From Haloarchaeobius sp. FL176 (GTDB lineage Archaea; Halobacteriota; Halobacteria; Halobacteriales; Natrialbaceae), in contig NZ_JANJYH010000010.1 in the NCBI RefSeq assembly GCF_024609245.1, positions 1 to 64,000 of the forward strand: a stretch of DNA of 64,000 bases, read 5' to 3'. The notes under the pieces were generated by a model, which did not search any database, was not told the DNA's origin, and worked only from the letters and a program-made list of their open reading frames with translations. Positions 8,023-16,120 of this stretch are shown here, piece by piece (the stretch's first letter is position 1; the number at the start of each line of letters is the position of its first letter). Position numbers and translations under genes: made by a program.

Positions 8023-9210
8023 ATGAGTGACCGATCCAGACTTGCGCTCGTCGTGTGGAGTGTCCTCGTTTCACAGGTCTTTCTCTATCCGGGACTCGAC
8101 GAGATCGTCTCGGTGCTTGGAGGCAGTGAGAGCATTCTCGCGGGGACGTGGTTCCTGATCGCCGAGTTCGCCGCGTTCGTCGTCTGTGCTGTCTTGTGGG
8201 GTATCGTGAGTGATTCACTCGGCACACGGTCCCCACTTATCGTACTTGGCGCTGTGGGCGGGGCAGCAAGTTATCTGGTAGTCGCGTCCGCACCCACCCT
8301 CGGGTTCGGGTTCGGCGTCGTACTACTAGTGCGCGTCATTGGCGGTGCGTTCACGATCGGTGCGTTCTCGCTGTCGATCACGATGCTGATGGATCTCTCG
8401 GGCGGTCACGGCCGAAATATGGGCGCGGCCGGGACGGCTATCGGACTCGGTGCGGCGCTCGGCTCGGTCGTCGGCGGGCAACTGACGAGCGTCGACCCGC
8501 TCGCGCCCCTGTACGGCGGTGCAGCGCTCCTCGCTGGTGCAGCTGTCCTCGCTGCGACGGTTCCCGACCGGGGTTCCGGTGGCGGGCTTCCCGTGGGTAC
8601 GGTCGTTGACCGCGTGCGAACACGCCCGGCGTTACTCGTCCCGTTCGCGTTCGGCTACATTGACCGGTTAACTGCGGGGTTCTTCGCGCTGACCGGTGTC
8701 GCTTACTTCAGAGAAGCGTTCGGCGTTGACGCCGCACAGGCGGGGCTCACACTGGCGTTGTTCTTCGTACCGTTCGCGGTGTTGCAGTATCCGGTCGGCT
8801 CGCTTTCTGATCGGATTGGTCGCTTCGTCCCCGTTGTCGTCGGATCGGTGCTGTACGGGGTCACAATCATCGCTGTCGTCCTCGCTCCTACGTACGGGAT
8901 TGCGGCGGGACTGATGGTTCTTGTCGGTATCTGCGGCGCGTTGGTCTCTCCGACGACGATGGCCCTCGTCACCGACATAGTGCCGGCGACAGAACGGGGC
9001 GCTGCGATGGGTGGCTTCAACGTGTTCGGAAGCCTCGGGATGCTGAGCGGGTTTATCATCGGTGGGACCGTCACGGACCTATACGGGTATCTACCGGCGT
9101 TTGTCGCTGCCGGCGGTCTGGAGATCGCAATCGCCACTGTTACATCCAGAGCCGTCTGGAAGATCACGTTTCACGAACGAGGCCCGGTACCGGGTGGCGG
9201 CGGCAACTGA
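8023..9210 (+). CDS. MFS-type transporter, probable exporter
   Basis: This 395-residue protein has about 12 hydrophobic segments and the major facilitator layout. The loop between segments 2 and 3 reads GIVSDSLGTRSPL, the second-half equivalent reads GSLSDRIGRFVPV, and ATERGAAMGGFNVFG follows late in the protein. This pattern is typical of proton-coupled drug or metabolite exporters. The substrate is unknown. The gene stands alone, 132 nt after the FAD protein, and a strong inverted repeat lies about 100 nt after its stop. Confidence 0.8.
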   Translation: MSDRSRLALVVWSVLVSQVFLYPGLDEIVSVLGGSESILAGTWFLIAEFAAFVVCAVLWGIVSDSLGTRSPLIVLGAVGGAASYLVVASAPTLGFGFGVVLLVRVIGGAFTIGAFSLSITMLMDLSGGHGRNMGAAGTAIGLGAALGSVVGGQLTSVDPLAPLYGGAALLAGAAVLAATVPDRGSGGGLPVGTVVDRVRTRPALLVPFAFGYIDRLTAGFFALTGVAYFREAFGVDAAQAGLTLALFFVPFAVLQYPVGSLSDRIGRFVPVVVGSVLYGVTIIAVVLAPTYGIAAGLMVLVGICGALVSPTTMALVTDIVPATERGAAMGGFNVFGSLGMLSGFIIGGTVTDLYGYLPAFVAAGGLEIAIATVTSRAVWKITFHERGPVPGGGGN

Positions 9211-9308
9211 CCGAACCGAACGACGCACTGAACCGACGGAGCGGCACAGCTTCCGCTGTGGAAGTCGCTATATGCGCTGCTTCGTTGATGTCTATAAGAT
9301 GTGTTCTG

Positions 9309-9353
9309 GCTCTGACTTTACCGAGAGTCGGCGATGGGGTCTCGGTAATCAGA
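9309..9353. repeat. Long imperfect inverted repeat after the MFS gene
   Basis: CTCTGA-CT-TTACCGAGA pairs with TCTCGGTAA-TCAGAG across a 13-nt loop, giving 15 paired positions and a two-base bulge. It sits in the 279-nt gap before the amphi-Trp gene and could be a terminator or a mini-element end. Confidence 0.5.
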
Positions 9354-9489
9354 GTTAGTAGCAGAACTCGCGTTCAGTCTCGTAACGGCTCTCCTCGGTC
9401 TCGTCTTGACGGACGTGATGCGTACCGTCGATCAACCCGGTCAGGAATGTGGCCCGATATATTTTATTGGCAGCCATCGTAAGCCCAGT

Positions 9490-9783
9490 ATGGCAGACGA
9501 CGAACAAGAATCCGAGTCCGAAGCAGAATCGGCAGACGACGAGACGGAACGTGAAGGTGAGCGGATGATGAATCGTGCAGACGGCGCAGAGATTCTGCGA
9601 GAAGTCGCTGCTGGTGTCGAGAACGGGACGATCGACATCGAAGGAGAGAACGGTTTCACGGTGGCGGTACCGGAGCGATTCGAACTGGAAGTCGAGTACG
9701 AAACTACCGACGACGAGGCAGAGTTCGAAGTCGAACTCGAATGGCAACTGGAAGACGGCGAAGCAATACCGGCAGACGAATAA
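9490..9783 (+). CDS. Amphi-Trp domain protein
   Basis: This 97-residue, very acidic protein has a charged N-terminal tail and then an amphi-Trp domain. The domain signature is visible as RADGAEILREVAAGVENG, TVAVPERFELEVEYE and EVELEWQLEDGE. An in-frame ATG further upstream at 9406 exists, but the ATG at 9490 is preferred because ATATTTTATTGG lies 20-33 nt upstream, as expected for a leaderless gene. The role of this small domain is not established. Confidence 0.8.
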   Translation: MADDEQESESEAESADDETEREGERMMNRADGAEILREVAAGVENGTIDIEGENGFTVAVPERFELEVEYETTDDEAEFEVELEWQLEDGEAIPADE

Positions 9784-10122
9784 TTCGTACGCCGGTCTCC
9801 GTTGTAGCCAAACGTGGTAATCTGGCTTTGTCAAAACCCTCTGACGGAGATTGGATTGGAATCCTCAACGGTCAGTACAGGATGCAACGTTATCACGTCC
9901 AATAAGATTGATAGTCATCACAAATGAGTGAACCGTACATTCAACAAGCGACATTGACCGTTGCCGAGCAACTTACGGAGGTATACCAGAGCGCATATCA
10001 GGAAAATGCTGACAGTGGTCATTCTTCCGGGCGGGATTCGATATCTCCGTGTTGTCCTGACCTCGTTGGAGTTCGGGGAGAGAAGCGTTCGTTGGGCCCT
10101 GTGACCGGTGCGACAATCTGTA
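9784..10122. other. Gene-poor gap with a solitary IS-like end
   Basis: No convincing gene is present in these 339 bases. At 9824-9845 the text GGCTTTGTCAAAACCCTCTG resembles the terminal repeats of the mini-element at 13635-13760, but no partner end is visible nearby. A short open frame starting at 9924 runs into the TetR gene on the other strand and matches nothing I recognise. Confidence 0.4.
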
Positions 10123-10740
10123 CTAGTTCTGTTTGTTCTCGTCTATCTCGGGTTTGAGGACGGCGTTCACATATTCGTCTGCGGTTTGTCTGGCCGTTGC
10201 AAGCGTATCCGTTTCGTCAAGTACGACTGCCCGAGCACGAGCGCCGTCAACGATAGTCATGAGTGCGCGTGCTGTATGTTCGGTGTCGACGTCGTGGAAT
10301 ACATCTTCCTGGATGCCGTGGTCCATCACAGTCTTGAGCATGTACCGGACGTATTCGTCGTTCTGTTGGAATCGCTTTCCGAATGCTTCCTTGTACGGTG
10401 CTTGACTCCGCATCTCTAGGACGGCGATCAACAGGTCGTGATGGTCCTCTGGAGCGACGAGTAATTTATCGAGTAAGAGATTCAGTCGCTGCTCGGGATC
10501 GGTCGTTTCGACCTCGTGGATCGTATTGACGAACCGTTCGAGGATATAGTCGAGGAATGCGACGAGCAGATCGTCTTTCGTGTCGTAGTGGTAATGAACA
10601 GCAGCGGTCGATTTGCCGTACTCGTCAGCGATCCGCTTGATTGTGAGGTCAGCGTAACCGTGTTCTTGAAGTACGCGATAGGTCGCACGCATGATCTCCT
10701 CGTTAGAATCCGAAGAAGTCCGTTCCGGCGGTTCAGCCAT
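10123..10740 (-). CDS. TetR/AcrR-family regulator 1
   Basis: This 205-residue protein has an N-terminal TetR DNA-binding domain: EIMRATYRVLQEHGYADLTI, then DEYGKSTAAVHYHYDTKDDL. A helical ligand-binding half follows (MRSQAPYKEAFGKRF). It is divergent from a second TetR gene that heads the MATE operon, and the two N-termini are similar enough to suggest duplication. It may co-regulate the exporter. The ligand is unknown. Confidence 0.85.
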   Translation of the reverse strand: MAEPPERTSSDSNEEIMRATYRVLQEHGYADLTIKRIADEYGKSTAAVHYHYDTKDDLLVAFLDYILERFVNTIHEVETTDPEQRLNLLLDKLLVAPEDHHDLLIAVLEMRSQAPYKEAFGKRFQQNDEYVRYMLKTVMDHGIQEDVFHDVDTEHTARALMTIVDGARARAVVLDETDTLATARQTADEYVNAVLKPEIDENKQN

Positions 10741-10879
10741 TGGTCCAATATTAGTCCTGCGTCAGATAACTGTTTTGACCGCCTCATTAGTCCCAGAGGT
10801 TCTGAATATCGGCTGTATACTGAATGCAGGCCGGAAATCCGGTGTTCACTCGTCCGGATCATCCTTCCAAACCCTTTTG

Positions 10880-10893
10880 ACTAACTAGTTAGT
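10880..10893. promoter_or_regulatory. Palindromic operator before the TetR-MATE operon
   Basis: ACTAACTAGTTAGT is a perfect 14-bp palindrome, 18 nt before the second TetR start codon. It lies about where the transcription start would be, as expected for a TetR-type operator. Confidence 0.6.
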
Positions 10894-10911
10894 AAGTATG
10901 TTATCGACCAA

Positions 10912-11511
10912 ATGGCGGACGACCCAGCCACCGAAATCCTGGATGCGACGTATCGTGCCCTCTGTGAGCACGGCTACGCAAACCTCACACTCCAGGATAT
11001 CGCTACTGAAGCAGACACGAGCAAGGGATCGATCCACTATCACTACGATTCCAAAGACCAGTTGTTCGTTGCCTTCCTCGACGAACTGTACGAGCGGTTC
11101 ACCGACCGCGTGAACTCACGCGACGGTGACACGCCGCGTGAACAGCTTGAAGCGCTCCTCCAGGTTTTACTCACGACCGACGCCGACTCGTCGCTGAGAG
11201 CATTCCGAACCGCGATGCTCGAACTGACAGCACAAGCCCCGTACAATTCGACTCTCCAGGAACGCCTCACCGACTTCGACGAGTTCCTGATCGAACAGTT
11301 ACGAGAAATACTCGCAGCTGGCGTGGACACCGGCGAATTCGACGATAACATCAATCCAGTCCACGATGCAGAATACCTCGCAACGACGATCACCGGCGCA
11401 CACACTCGCCACGTCGCCATCAACCACTCCTCTGACCAACTCTACGACACGATGACCAGATACATCGAACGACAGCTGCTCGCCGACGAGCAAGCGGAGG
11501 TCGCACAGTAA
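10912..11511 (+). CDS. TetR/AcrR-family regulator 2 (MATE operon)
   Basis: This 199-residue TetR-type repressor has an HTH domain reading ATYRALCEHGYANLTLQDIA, then TSKGSIHYHYDSKDQL. Its stop overlaps the MATE start by one base (TAATG), so the two are translationally coupled. A perfect palindrome lies just upstream. The likely role is repression of its own operon until an exporter substrate binds; the substrate is not known. Confidence 0.85.
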   Translation: MADDPATEILDATYRALCEHGYANLTLQDIATEADTSKGSIHYHYDSKDQLFVAFLDELYERFTDRVNSRDGDTPREQLEALLQVLLTTDADSSLRAFRTAMLELTAQAPYNSTLQERLTDFDEFLIEQLREILAAGVDTGEFDDNINPVHDAEYLATTITGAHTRHVAINHSSDQLYDTMTRYIERQLLADEQAEVAQ

Positions 11512-12995
11512 TGGCGCTGTTACGCCGTCTCAGTTCACTCTTCAAAGGCCCCGAAGAGTTCGACCTCACGTCGGGCGGCATCGGGAAGCCACTGTTCTTC
11601 CTGTCTATGCCGATCGTCGTCACGAACCTCTTCCAGACCGCGTACAACCTCGCCGACACGTTCTGGCTCGGCCAGTACAGTACGGACGCGCTCGCTGCGA
11701 TCAGCTTCGCGTTCCCGATGGTGTTCTTGCTCATCTCGCTCGGAATGGGGATTTCAGTCGCAGGTAGCGTCCTCGTCGCACAGTTTACCGGCGCGAACGA
11801 GGAACGCGAAGCCGAGTACGCCGCCTCCCAAACCGTAACATTCGCCGTCATCGCCTCGATCCTCCTCGGCAGTATCGGGTACTTCGGTGTCGACACGTTC
11901 CTTGGCCTGATGGGCGCGTCGCAAGACGTGTTGCCGCTGGCGACGAGTTACATGGAAGTCATTTCGCTCGGGCTCGTGTTCATGTTCGGGTTTGCCGTCT
12001 TCGTCGCACTCATGCGCGGATATGGCGACACTATCACCCCGATGCTCGTCATGTTTGGGTCGGTCGTACTCAATATCATCATCGACCCGTTCCTGATCTT
12101 CGGGTGGACAGTCGTCGAGAACGCGCCGCTCGTCGGGACTATCGCGTTCCCGGAACTCGGTATTCAGGGCGCGGCCATCGCCACCGTGTTCTCGCGTGCG
12201 CTCGCACTGGTCGTCGGCCTGGCGATCATGTTCCGCGGTAACCGAGGCGTCCAGATCCACCTCCGAGATATGGTCCCGGACCTCTCGTATCTCCGCCGGC
12301 TCGTTCGCATCGGCCTCCCCGCGTCCATCGAAGGGACTGGCCGAGCGTTGTCGATGAACCTCCTGCTGGTCATCGTTGCGATGTTTCCGGACACAGTCGT
12401 CGCCGCGTACGGCATCGGCACGCGTGTCTTCTCAGTTGCCTTCCTCCCCGCCCTCGCCGTCGCCCGCGGTGTCGAAACGATGACCGGCCAGAACATCGGG
12501 GCCGACAAACCGGACCGAGCCGCGCAGGCGGCGGGGCTGGCGGCGAAAGTTCTCTTCGGGCTCCTCACGGTCGCGGGAATCGCTGCCTTCCTGTTCCCTG
12601 AACCCATCGTCTCGGTGTTCGTCGGTGCAGACCAGGCGAACGCCGGCCAGGTAATTGAGATCGGAGCGGAGTTCATTCGGTACGTCGCACTGACGTTCGG
12701 GTTTATGGGCATTATGCGGGCGTACACAGGCAGTTTCCGGGGGGCTGGGAAAACGCTCACTGCGGCGGCGATCTCCGTGCTGACGCTCGGTGTCATTCGC
12801 TTCCCGGTCGCGTGGATCACCGCAGGCCCGCTCGGAGAAACGGGTGTCTGGCTGTCGTTCGCGGTCTCGAACATCGCCGGAGCAATCATCGCCTACGCGT
12901 GGTACCAGCGCGGCACGTGGCGCAGGAGCGACCTGACCGAATCAAAAGTCGACATCGACGAAACAAGTGTTGAAGCAACAGCAGGTGATGACTGA
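11511..12995 (+). CDS. MATE-family multidrug/cation efflux transporter
   Basis: This 494-residue protein has about 12 membrane segments. It opens LFFLSMPIVVTNLFQTAYNL and continues with DTFWLGQYSTDALAAIS, as in the archaeal MATE (DinF-like) exporters, which use proton or sodium gradients. It is coupled to the TetR gene directly upstream. A truncated second copy of its C-terminal part follows at 13146, showing a past duplication. The substrate cannot be predicted from sequence. Confidence 0.88.
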   Translation: MALLRRLSSLFKGPEEFDLTSGGIGKPLFFLSMPIVVTNLFQTAYNLADTFWLGQYSTDALAAISFAFPMVFLLISLGMGISVAGSVLVAQFTGANEEREAEYAASQTVTFAVIASILLGSIGYFGVDTFLGLMGASQDVLPLATSYMEVISLGLVFMFGFAVFVALMRGYGDTITPMLVMFGSVVLNIIIDPFLIFGWTVVENAPLVGTIAFPELGIQGAAIATVFSRALALVVGLAIMFRGNRGVQIHLRDMVPDLSYLRRLVRIGLPASIEGTGRALSMNLLLVIVAMFPDTVVAAYGIGTRVFSVAFLPALAVARGVETMTGQNIGADKPDRAAQAAGLAAKVLFGLLTVAGIAAFLFPEPIVSVFVGADQANAGQVIEIGAEFIRYVALTFGFMGIMRAYTGSFRGAGKTLTAAAISVLTLGVIRFPVAWITAGPLGETGVWLSFAVSNIAGAIIAYAWYQRGTWRRSDLTESKVDIDETSVEATAGDD

Positions 12996-13145
12996 TACCA
13001 ATGGCTGACTCGGCATCTGTCCACTCCGCACAGATCGAGTGCCACCTTGAGCAGGTGCTCAGTGACGCGGACGAGGCCAATCTACCGTTCGTCCGGGAAG
13101 TATTGTACGAATCCCCCGACAGGTGGTACGGACAGCTGATGGTAA

Positions 13146-13415
13146 CAGTGCAGCTTCCGGGGTGCTGGAAAGACGCTCACAGCCGCAGCCATCTCCGTGC
13201 TGATGCTCGGTGTCATCCGCTTCCCGATTGCGTGGGTCGCTGCCGGACCGCTCGGAGAACCCGGCATCTGGCTGTCGTTCGCCATCTCGAACGTCGCGGG
13301 GGCAATCATCGCCTTCGCATGGTATCGACGCGGGACGTGGCGTGAGACGACTCTCACGGACTCTAGAGTTGACCTCAACAAGGTCACCACTGAGGCCCCA
13401 GCAGACGGAGATTGA
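13146..13415 (+). pseudogene. Truncated C-terminal copy of a MATE transporter
   Basis: In frame from 13152, the text SFRGAGKTLTAAAISVLMLG is followed by VIRFPIAWVAAGPLGEPGIW. It matches the last about 90 residues of the intact MATE protein (equivalent SFRGAGKTLTAAAISVLTLG) with scattered substitutions, then ends normally. The N-terminal four fifths are missing. The 13001-13145 stretch before it is an unrelated short open frame starting MADSASVHSAQIECHLEQVL, which may be a broken gene of its own. Confidence 0.8.
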
Positions 13416-14023
13416 GGGACGTAACCATCTAGAGACAGTACATCAGTCGAAGATCGACGCATAATTCAATCGCGTTCTCAGCGACGCGGATGACCGCAGG
13501 GGTGCGTCTCGTGAGTGAGCCTCCGATGAGGACATTCGGCCGCCGTCGATCACGACGGACAGTGCACGGTCGATTCCCCAGCGACTCTCAGAGGCTGCCG
13601 AGATCGACATCGACTATCCGAAACACGACTACCTGGCCTTGTTGAAACCCTCTTACCGTCTTGCGATTGCATATAGACGCGAGTTCCGGCCGCTTTGCTT
13701 GTGAACGGTCAGAAGAACGCCTCTCTGGATGTCAGTGTAGAAGGGTTTCAACAGAGCCGACTACCTCTCACCACACGGCTGTCGGCGGGGGAATGGAAGA
13801 GGTCCTCGTCAGGGCATTTGGGTACACTGTGGCTGCCCGATATCTCGACAATTCAGAGGAGATGGTCGGGAACAGTATTCGCATATTGAAGCTGGCGAGT
13901 TGGTTGATGTCGCTACTGAAGTTCTCGAAGATGTCGATTTGGTAGAAGCTGGATTGACAACAATCAGCCTGTGCTGAAGCATTCAACACTAGGTTTATAC
14001 CGCTCGGCCGGCTTCTTTCCGAT
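13416..14023. other. Gene-free region with decayed fragments
   Basis: I see no intact gene in these 608 bases. At about 13474 the words GTTCTCAGCGACGCGGATGA echo the start of the fragment at 13001 (VLSDADE). The mini-element at 13635-13760 lies in the middle. From about 13860 a frame reads DGREQYSHIEAGELVDVATE and runs to a stop near 13977, which looks like the tail of a lost helical protein. Confidence 0.4.
13635..13760. mobile_element. IS-like mini-element with inverted ends
   Basis: The left end GGCCTTGTTGAAACCCTCTT and the right end, read on the other strand as GGCTCTGTTGAAACCCTTCT, match at about 18 of 22 positions. They enclose only about 80 bp, too short for a transposase, so this is a MITE or the leftover of an insertion sequence. 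Similar single ends lie at about 3388-3400 and 9824-9845. Confidence 0.55.
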
Positions 14024-14128
14024 ATGAGCCTCGAAGAGACGGTTGACTATCTCGCCGAAGAACTCGACCTTGAGCGAAGTGAACACGTTCGCGAGGTCGG
14101 TCACTCGGTCGCTGAGCTTCGCGACTGA
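14024..14128 (+). CDS. 34-residue small protein next to the Fic-like gene
   Basis: The product reads MSLEETVDYLAEELDLERSE and ends SVAELRD; it is acidic and predicted to be wholly helical. GGTTTATACC lies about 28 nt before the ATG, a good TATA-like box for a leaderless gene. It ends one base before the Fic-like gene on the opposite strand ends. No family was recognised. It could be a small partner of the Fic-like protein, but that is a guess from position. Confidence 0.5.
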   Translation: MSLEETVDYLAEELDLERSEHVREVGHSVAELRD

Positions 14129-15016
14129 TCAGAACATCTCTCTGAAGTCCCGTTCGACGAGTCCGTCTTCCAGATACGTGATGAACTCTTGTTTCGTTGG
14201 TCCTTGACGGTCGAGCAGGTCGTCCCCATCTGCTCGTTCGAGAACTGCCTGCGCGAAGTCCGTACAGTGGGATTCATGCTTCTCAGCGTACTCTGAGAGG
14301 GCTTCTCTCCAGTGCATATCCAGCTCGAACTCTGCTAATCGGATTTGGATTCCGTCTTTCCGTTCGACGAGGTCGACGTCCAGGTCTTCGAGTTGCTTGA
14401 AACGGAGGTTGTTCCGGCGGACCGTGATGAGCCGCTTGGAATCGACGATGTAGGGATCGACCCACTCCCGCCAGGTATCGTCGTCAACGTGCGTTCGTGG
14501 CATCTCAAAAGCCGGGTCTACACTCTCAATACAGAACTGAAGCATCGCGATGCCAGTCCGATGATTCGCATTCGGCAGAGAATGTCGGAGAATCAAATTC
14601 GACATCACCTCTCCAGCGACGTTCGGAAGTGGTGCTCCCCAGGATACGTGATCGAGCGCTTGCTGGATCTTTTGTGGTTCGAACTCCTTGTAGAGCCGAA
14701 ACTCATCCTCATCTCGAACATCGACCGCAGCCTCAAGCAGCTCTACCAACCGGAATGCGACAACTTGCCCAGAACGGGGGAGATCACGAATACGGTCGCT
14801 CAGCCATTCCTGATCAAAGTCGATGTCTTGGGCAGATTCGATCTCCGACTCGCCTTCGTAGAGCACATAGACCGGTGTTTCGAAGGGGTATCCGATGAGC
14901 TTTGTCGACTCGTCGGACTGCTCTCGTTGAGACAGAATCTCTTCTACCGATACCGAGCTATATTTGAGTGAGAAATTCTCGGCCTGTGGGTGATGATAGA
15001 AGACGACCCGAGCCAT
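14129..15016 (-). CDS. Fic/Doc-like domain protein
   Basis: This 295-residue protein contains HSLPNANHRT at 145-154, which matches the Fic active-site loop HPFx(D/E)GN(K/H)R(T) except that Pro and the acidic residue are changed (S146, N149). Fic proteins transfer AMP or other phosphate groups to target proteins and often act as toxins. The helical VMSNLILRHSLPNANHRTGI context fits the fold. The altered loop means activity may differ or be lost. The N-terminal half is unassigned. Its start has a TATA-like TTTTATATTG upstream. Confidence 0.55.
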   Translation of the reverse strand: MARVVFYHHPQAENFSLKYSSVSVEEILSQREQSDESTKLIGYPFETPVYVLYEGESEIESAQDIDFDQEWLSDRIRDLPRSGQVVAFRLVELLEAAVDVRDEDEFRLYKEFEPQKIQQALDHVSWGAPLPNVAGEVMSNLILRHSLPNANHRTGIAMLQFCIESVDPAFEMPRTHVDDDTWREWVDPYIVDSKRLITVRRNNLRFKQLEDLDVDLVERKDGIQIRLAEFELDMHWREALSEYAEKHESHCTDFAQAVLERADGDDLLDRQGPTKQEFITYLEDGLVERDFREMF

Positions 15017-15087
15017 CTTAATGCGTATTCGGGGGAAGTGGGTAAAGCATTCCCGCTTTTATATTGAGTTCTACTCGCCTGGTTCTA

Positions 15088-15294
15088 CTAGGTAGTGGAT
15101 GCGTTCACGTCCTCTAAATACTGTCTTTCCCACTCACGTCGCGCCTCGATCTCCCGCACTCCGCGTTGTGTGACCGTGTACACGTTCGTCCGTTTGTCGC
15201 TTTTACCTTTCTCCAGGGATTCATCTCGCGCCTGAAAGCGCGGGTATTCTCCTTGCTCTTTACAAATTCTATTTCGAAGATAGAGTGGTACAAG
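15088..15294 (-). pseudogene. C-terminal fragment of a winged-helix regulator
   Basis: On the minus strand an open frame without a start reads EKGKSDKRTNVYTVTQRGVR and EIEARREWERQYLEDVNAST before a stop. This looks like the wing and last helix of a haloarchaeal PhiH1-repressor-like or PadR-like regulator. The first half is absent. The 370-nt gap between the Fic-like gene and the transfer operon otherwise holds no gene. Confidence 0.4.
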
Positions 15295-15387
15295 TTATCA
15301 ATTGATACTGTGAATATAAGTGCCCGCAGCAAGCAGTCATCGAACGCACGTGGCAGAAATGGTTGTTGCATATCACCACTACAGAAG

Positions 15388-15663
15388 ATGACACGGAACA
15401 CTGTCAACACGACCGTTTCGCTCAGGCCCGCAGACGCGGTCTTCTTGGAATGGGCGAGCGGCGTCAACGCTTCGGGGCTTTTCCGGGAAGAACTCGCGGA
15501 CCAAATGGCCTACCGGGGTATCGACCGTCGGCAGCTGGTCTCCCTCGTCGGTCAGGCTCTCGACGCGGGAGCCGACCTCGACGATCTACTCGAACAGACC
15601 ACAGACATGGACGACCTCGAAGCACTCCTCGATACTAACAAGAAAATAGATGATGACAACTGA
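15388..15663 (+). CDS. Small protein heading the transfer operon
   Basis: This 91-residue acidic protein begins MTRNTVNTTVSLRPADAVFL. The frame is open further upstream, but the ATG at 15388 gives a sensible N-terminus. It contains FREELADQMAYRGIDRRQLV and an acidic tail. No family was recognised. It overlaps the next start by 14 nt, so it is probably translated with the VirB2-like gene and belongs to the same operon. Confidence 0.55.
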   Translation: MTRNTVNTTVSLRPADAVFLEWASGVNASGLFREELADQMAYRGIDRRQLVSLVGQALDAGADLDDLLEQTTDMDDLEALLDTNKKIDDDN

Positions 15664-16108
15664 CACGACGGACGTCCACGACCGGGACGATTCGACTACT
15701 GACAGGGACGACTTCAAACACCGCATCGCACACCGACTCCCAACTGAGGCCGTCTCACTCGCTGTCGGTCTGGGATTCCTCATCGTTGGCGTTGCCCCCG
15801 TCCTCGCAGCCCCGGACGATGTCGGGACTGTCTACTGTGACACCGGTGTCGAGACCGGCATCGACCTAGTCTTCGGCGCTGTCGCGGGTCTCGGACTGCC
15901 TGCGACTGGCTACTACATGAGCAAAGGCGGACTCTCGTACATGCGCGCTGGTGGAAATCCGGAGAAGAAGAATCAGGCGAAAGAACGTCTCGTCATGTCC
16001 GGAGTTGGATTCGCCATCGTCGTTCTGGCGCTCCTGTCACCCGAACTAGTCGACAAAATCGGTTCCCAGATGGGCTTCGGTTTCTCCGATTGTGTGAAGC
16101 CTTTCTAA
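15650..16108 (+). CDS. VirB2/TrbC-like pilin candidate
   Basis: This 152-residue membrane protein has a charged N-terminus, a signal-like hydrophobic stretch (AVGLGFLIVGVAPVLA) ending in Ala-Ala, then two further hydrophobic segments around a basic loop (MRAGGNPEKKNQAKERL). That layout, cleavable leader plus two membrane helices with a short basic loop, is that of VirB2/TrbC pilins in type IV secretion. Two cysteines lie outside the helices. The assignment rests on layout and on the neighbouring VirB4, VirB6 and VirD4-like genes, not on a sequence motif. Confidence 0.5.
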   Translation: MMTTDTTDVHDRDDSTTDRDDFKHRIAHRLPTEAVSLAVGLGFLIVGVAPVLAAPDDVGTVYCDTGVETGIDLVFGAVAGLGLPATGYYMSKGGLSYMRAGGNPEKKNQAKERLVMSGVGFAIVVLALLSPELVDKIGSQMGFGFSDCVKPF

Positions 16109-16120
16109 CGATTATATTTC

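Noticed and set aside
9924-10157. A 77-codon open frame between amphi-Trp and TetR genes
   Set aside because: It runs into the oppositely oriented TetR gene and loses acidic composition halfway; no TATA-like box or family supports it.
13001-13345. Open frame spanning the space between the MATE gene and its fragment
   Set aside because: Only the first about 45 codons look protein-like; the rest is out of frame with the MATE remnant it overlaps.
13661-13945. Open frame crossing the mini-element
   Set aside because: It passes through an inverted end and joins unrelated text, so it is a chance frame.
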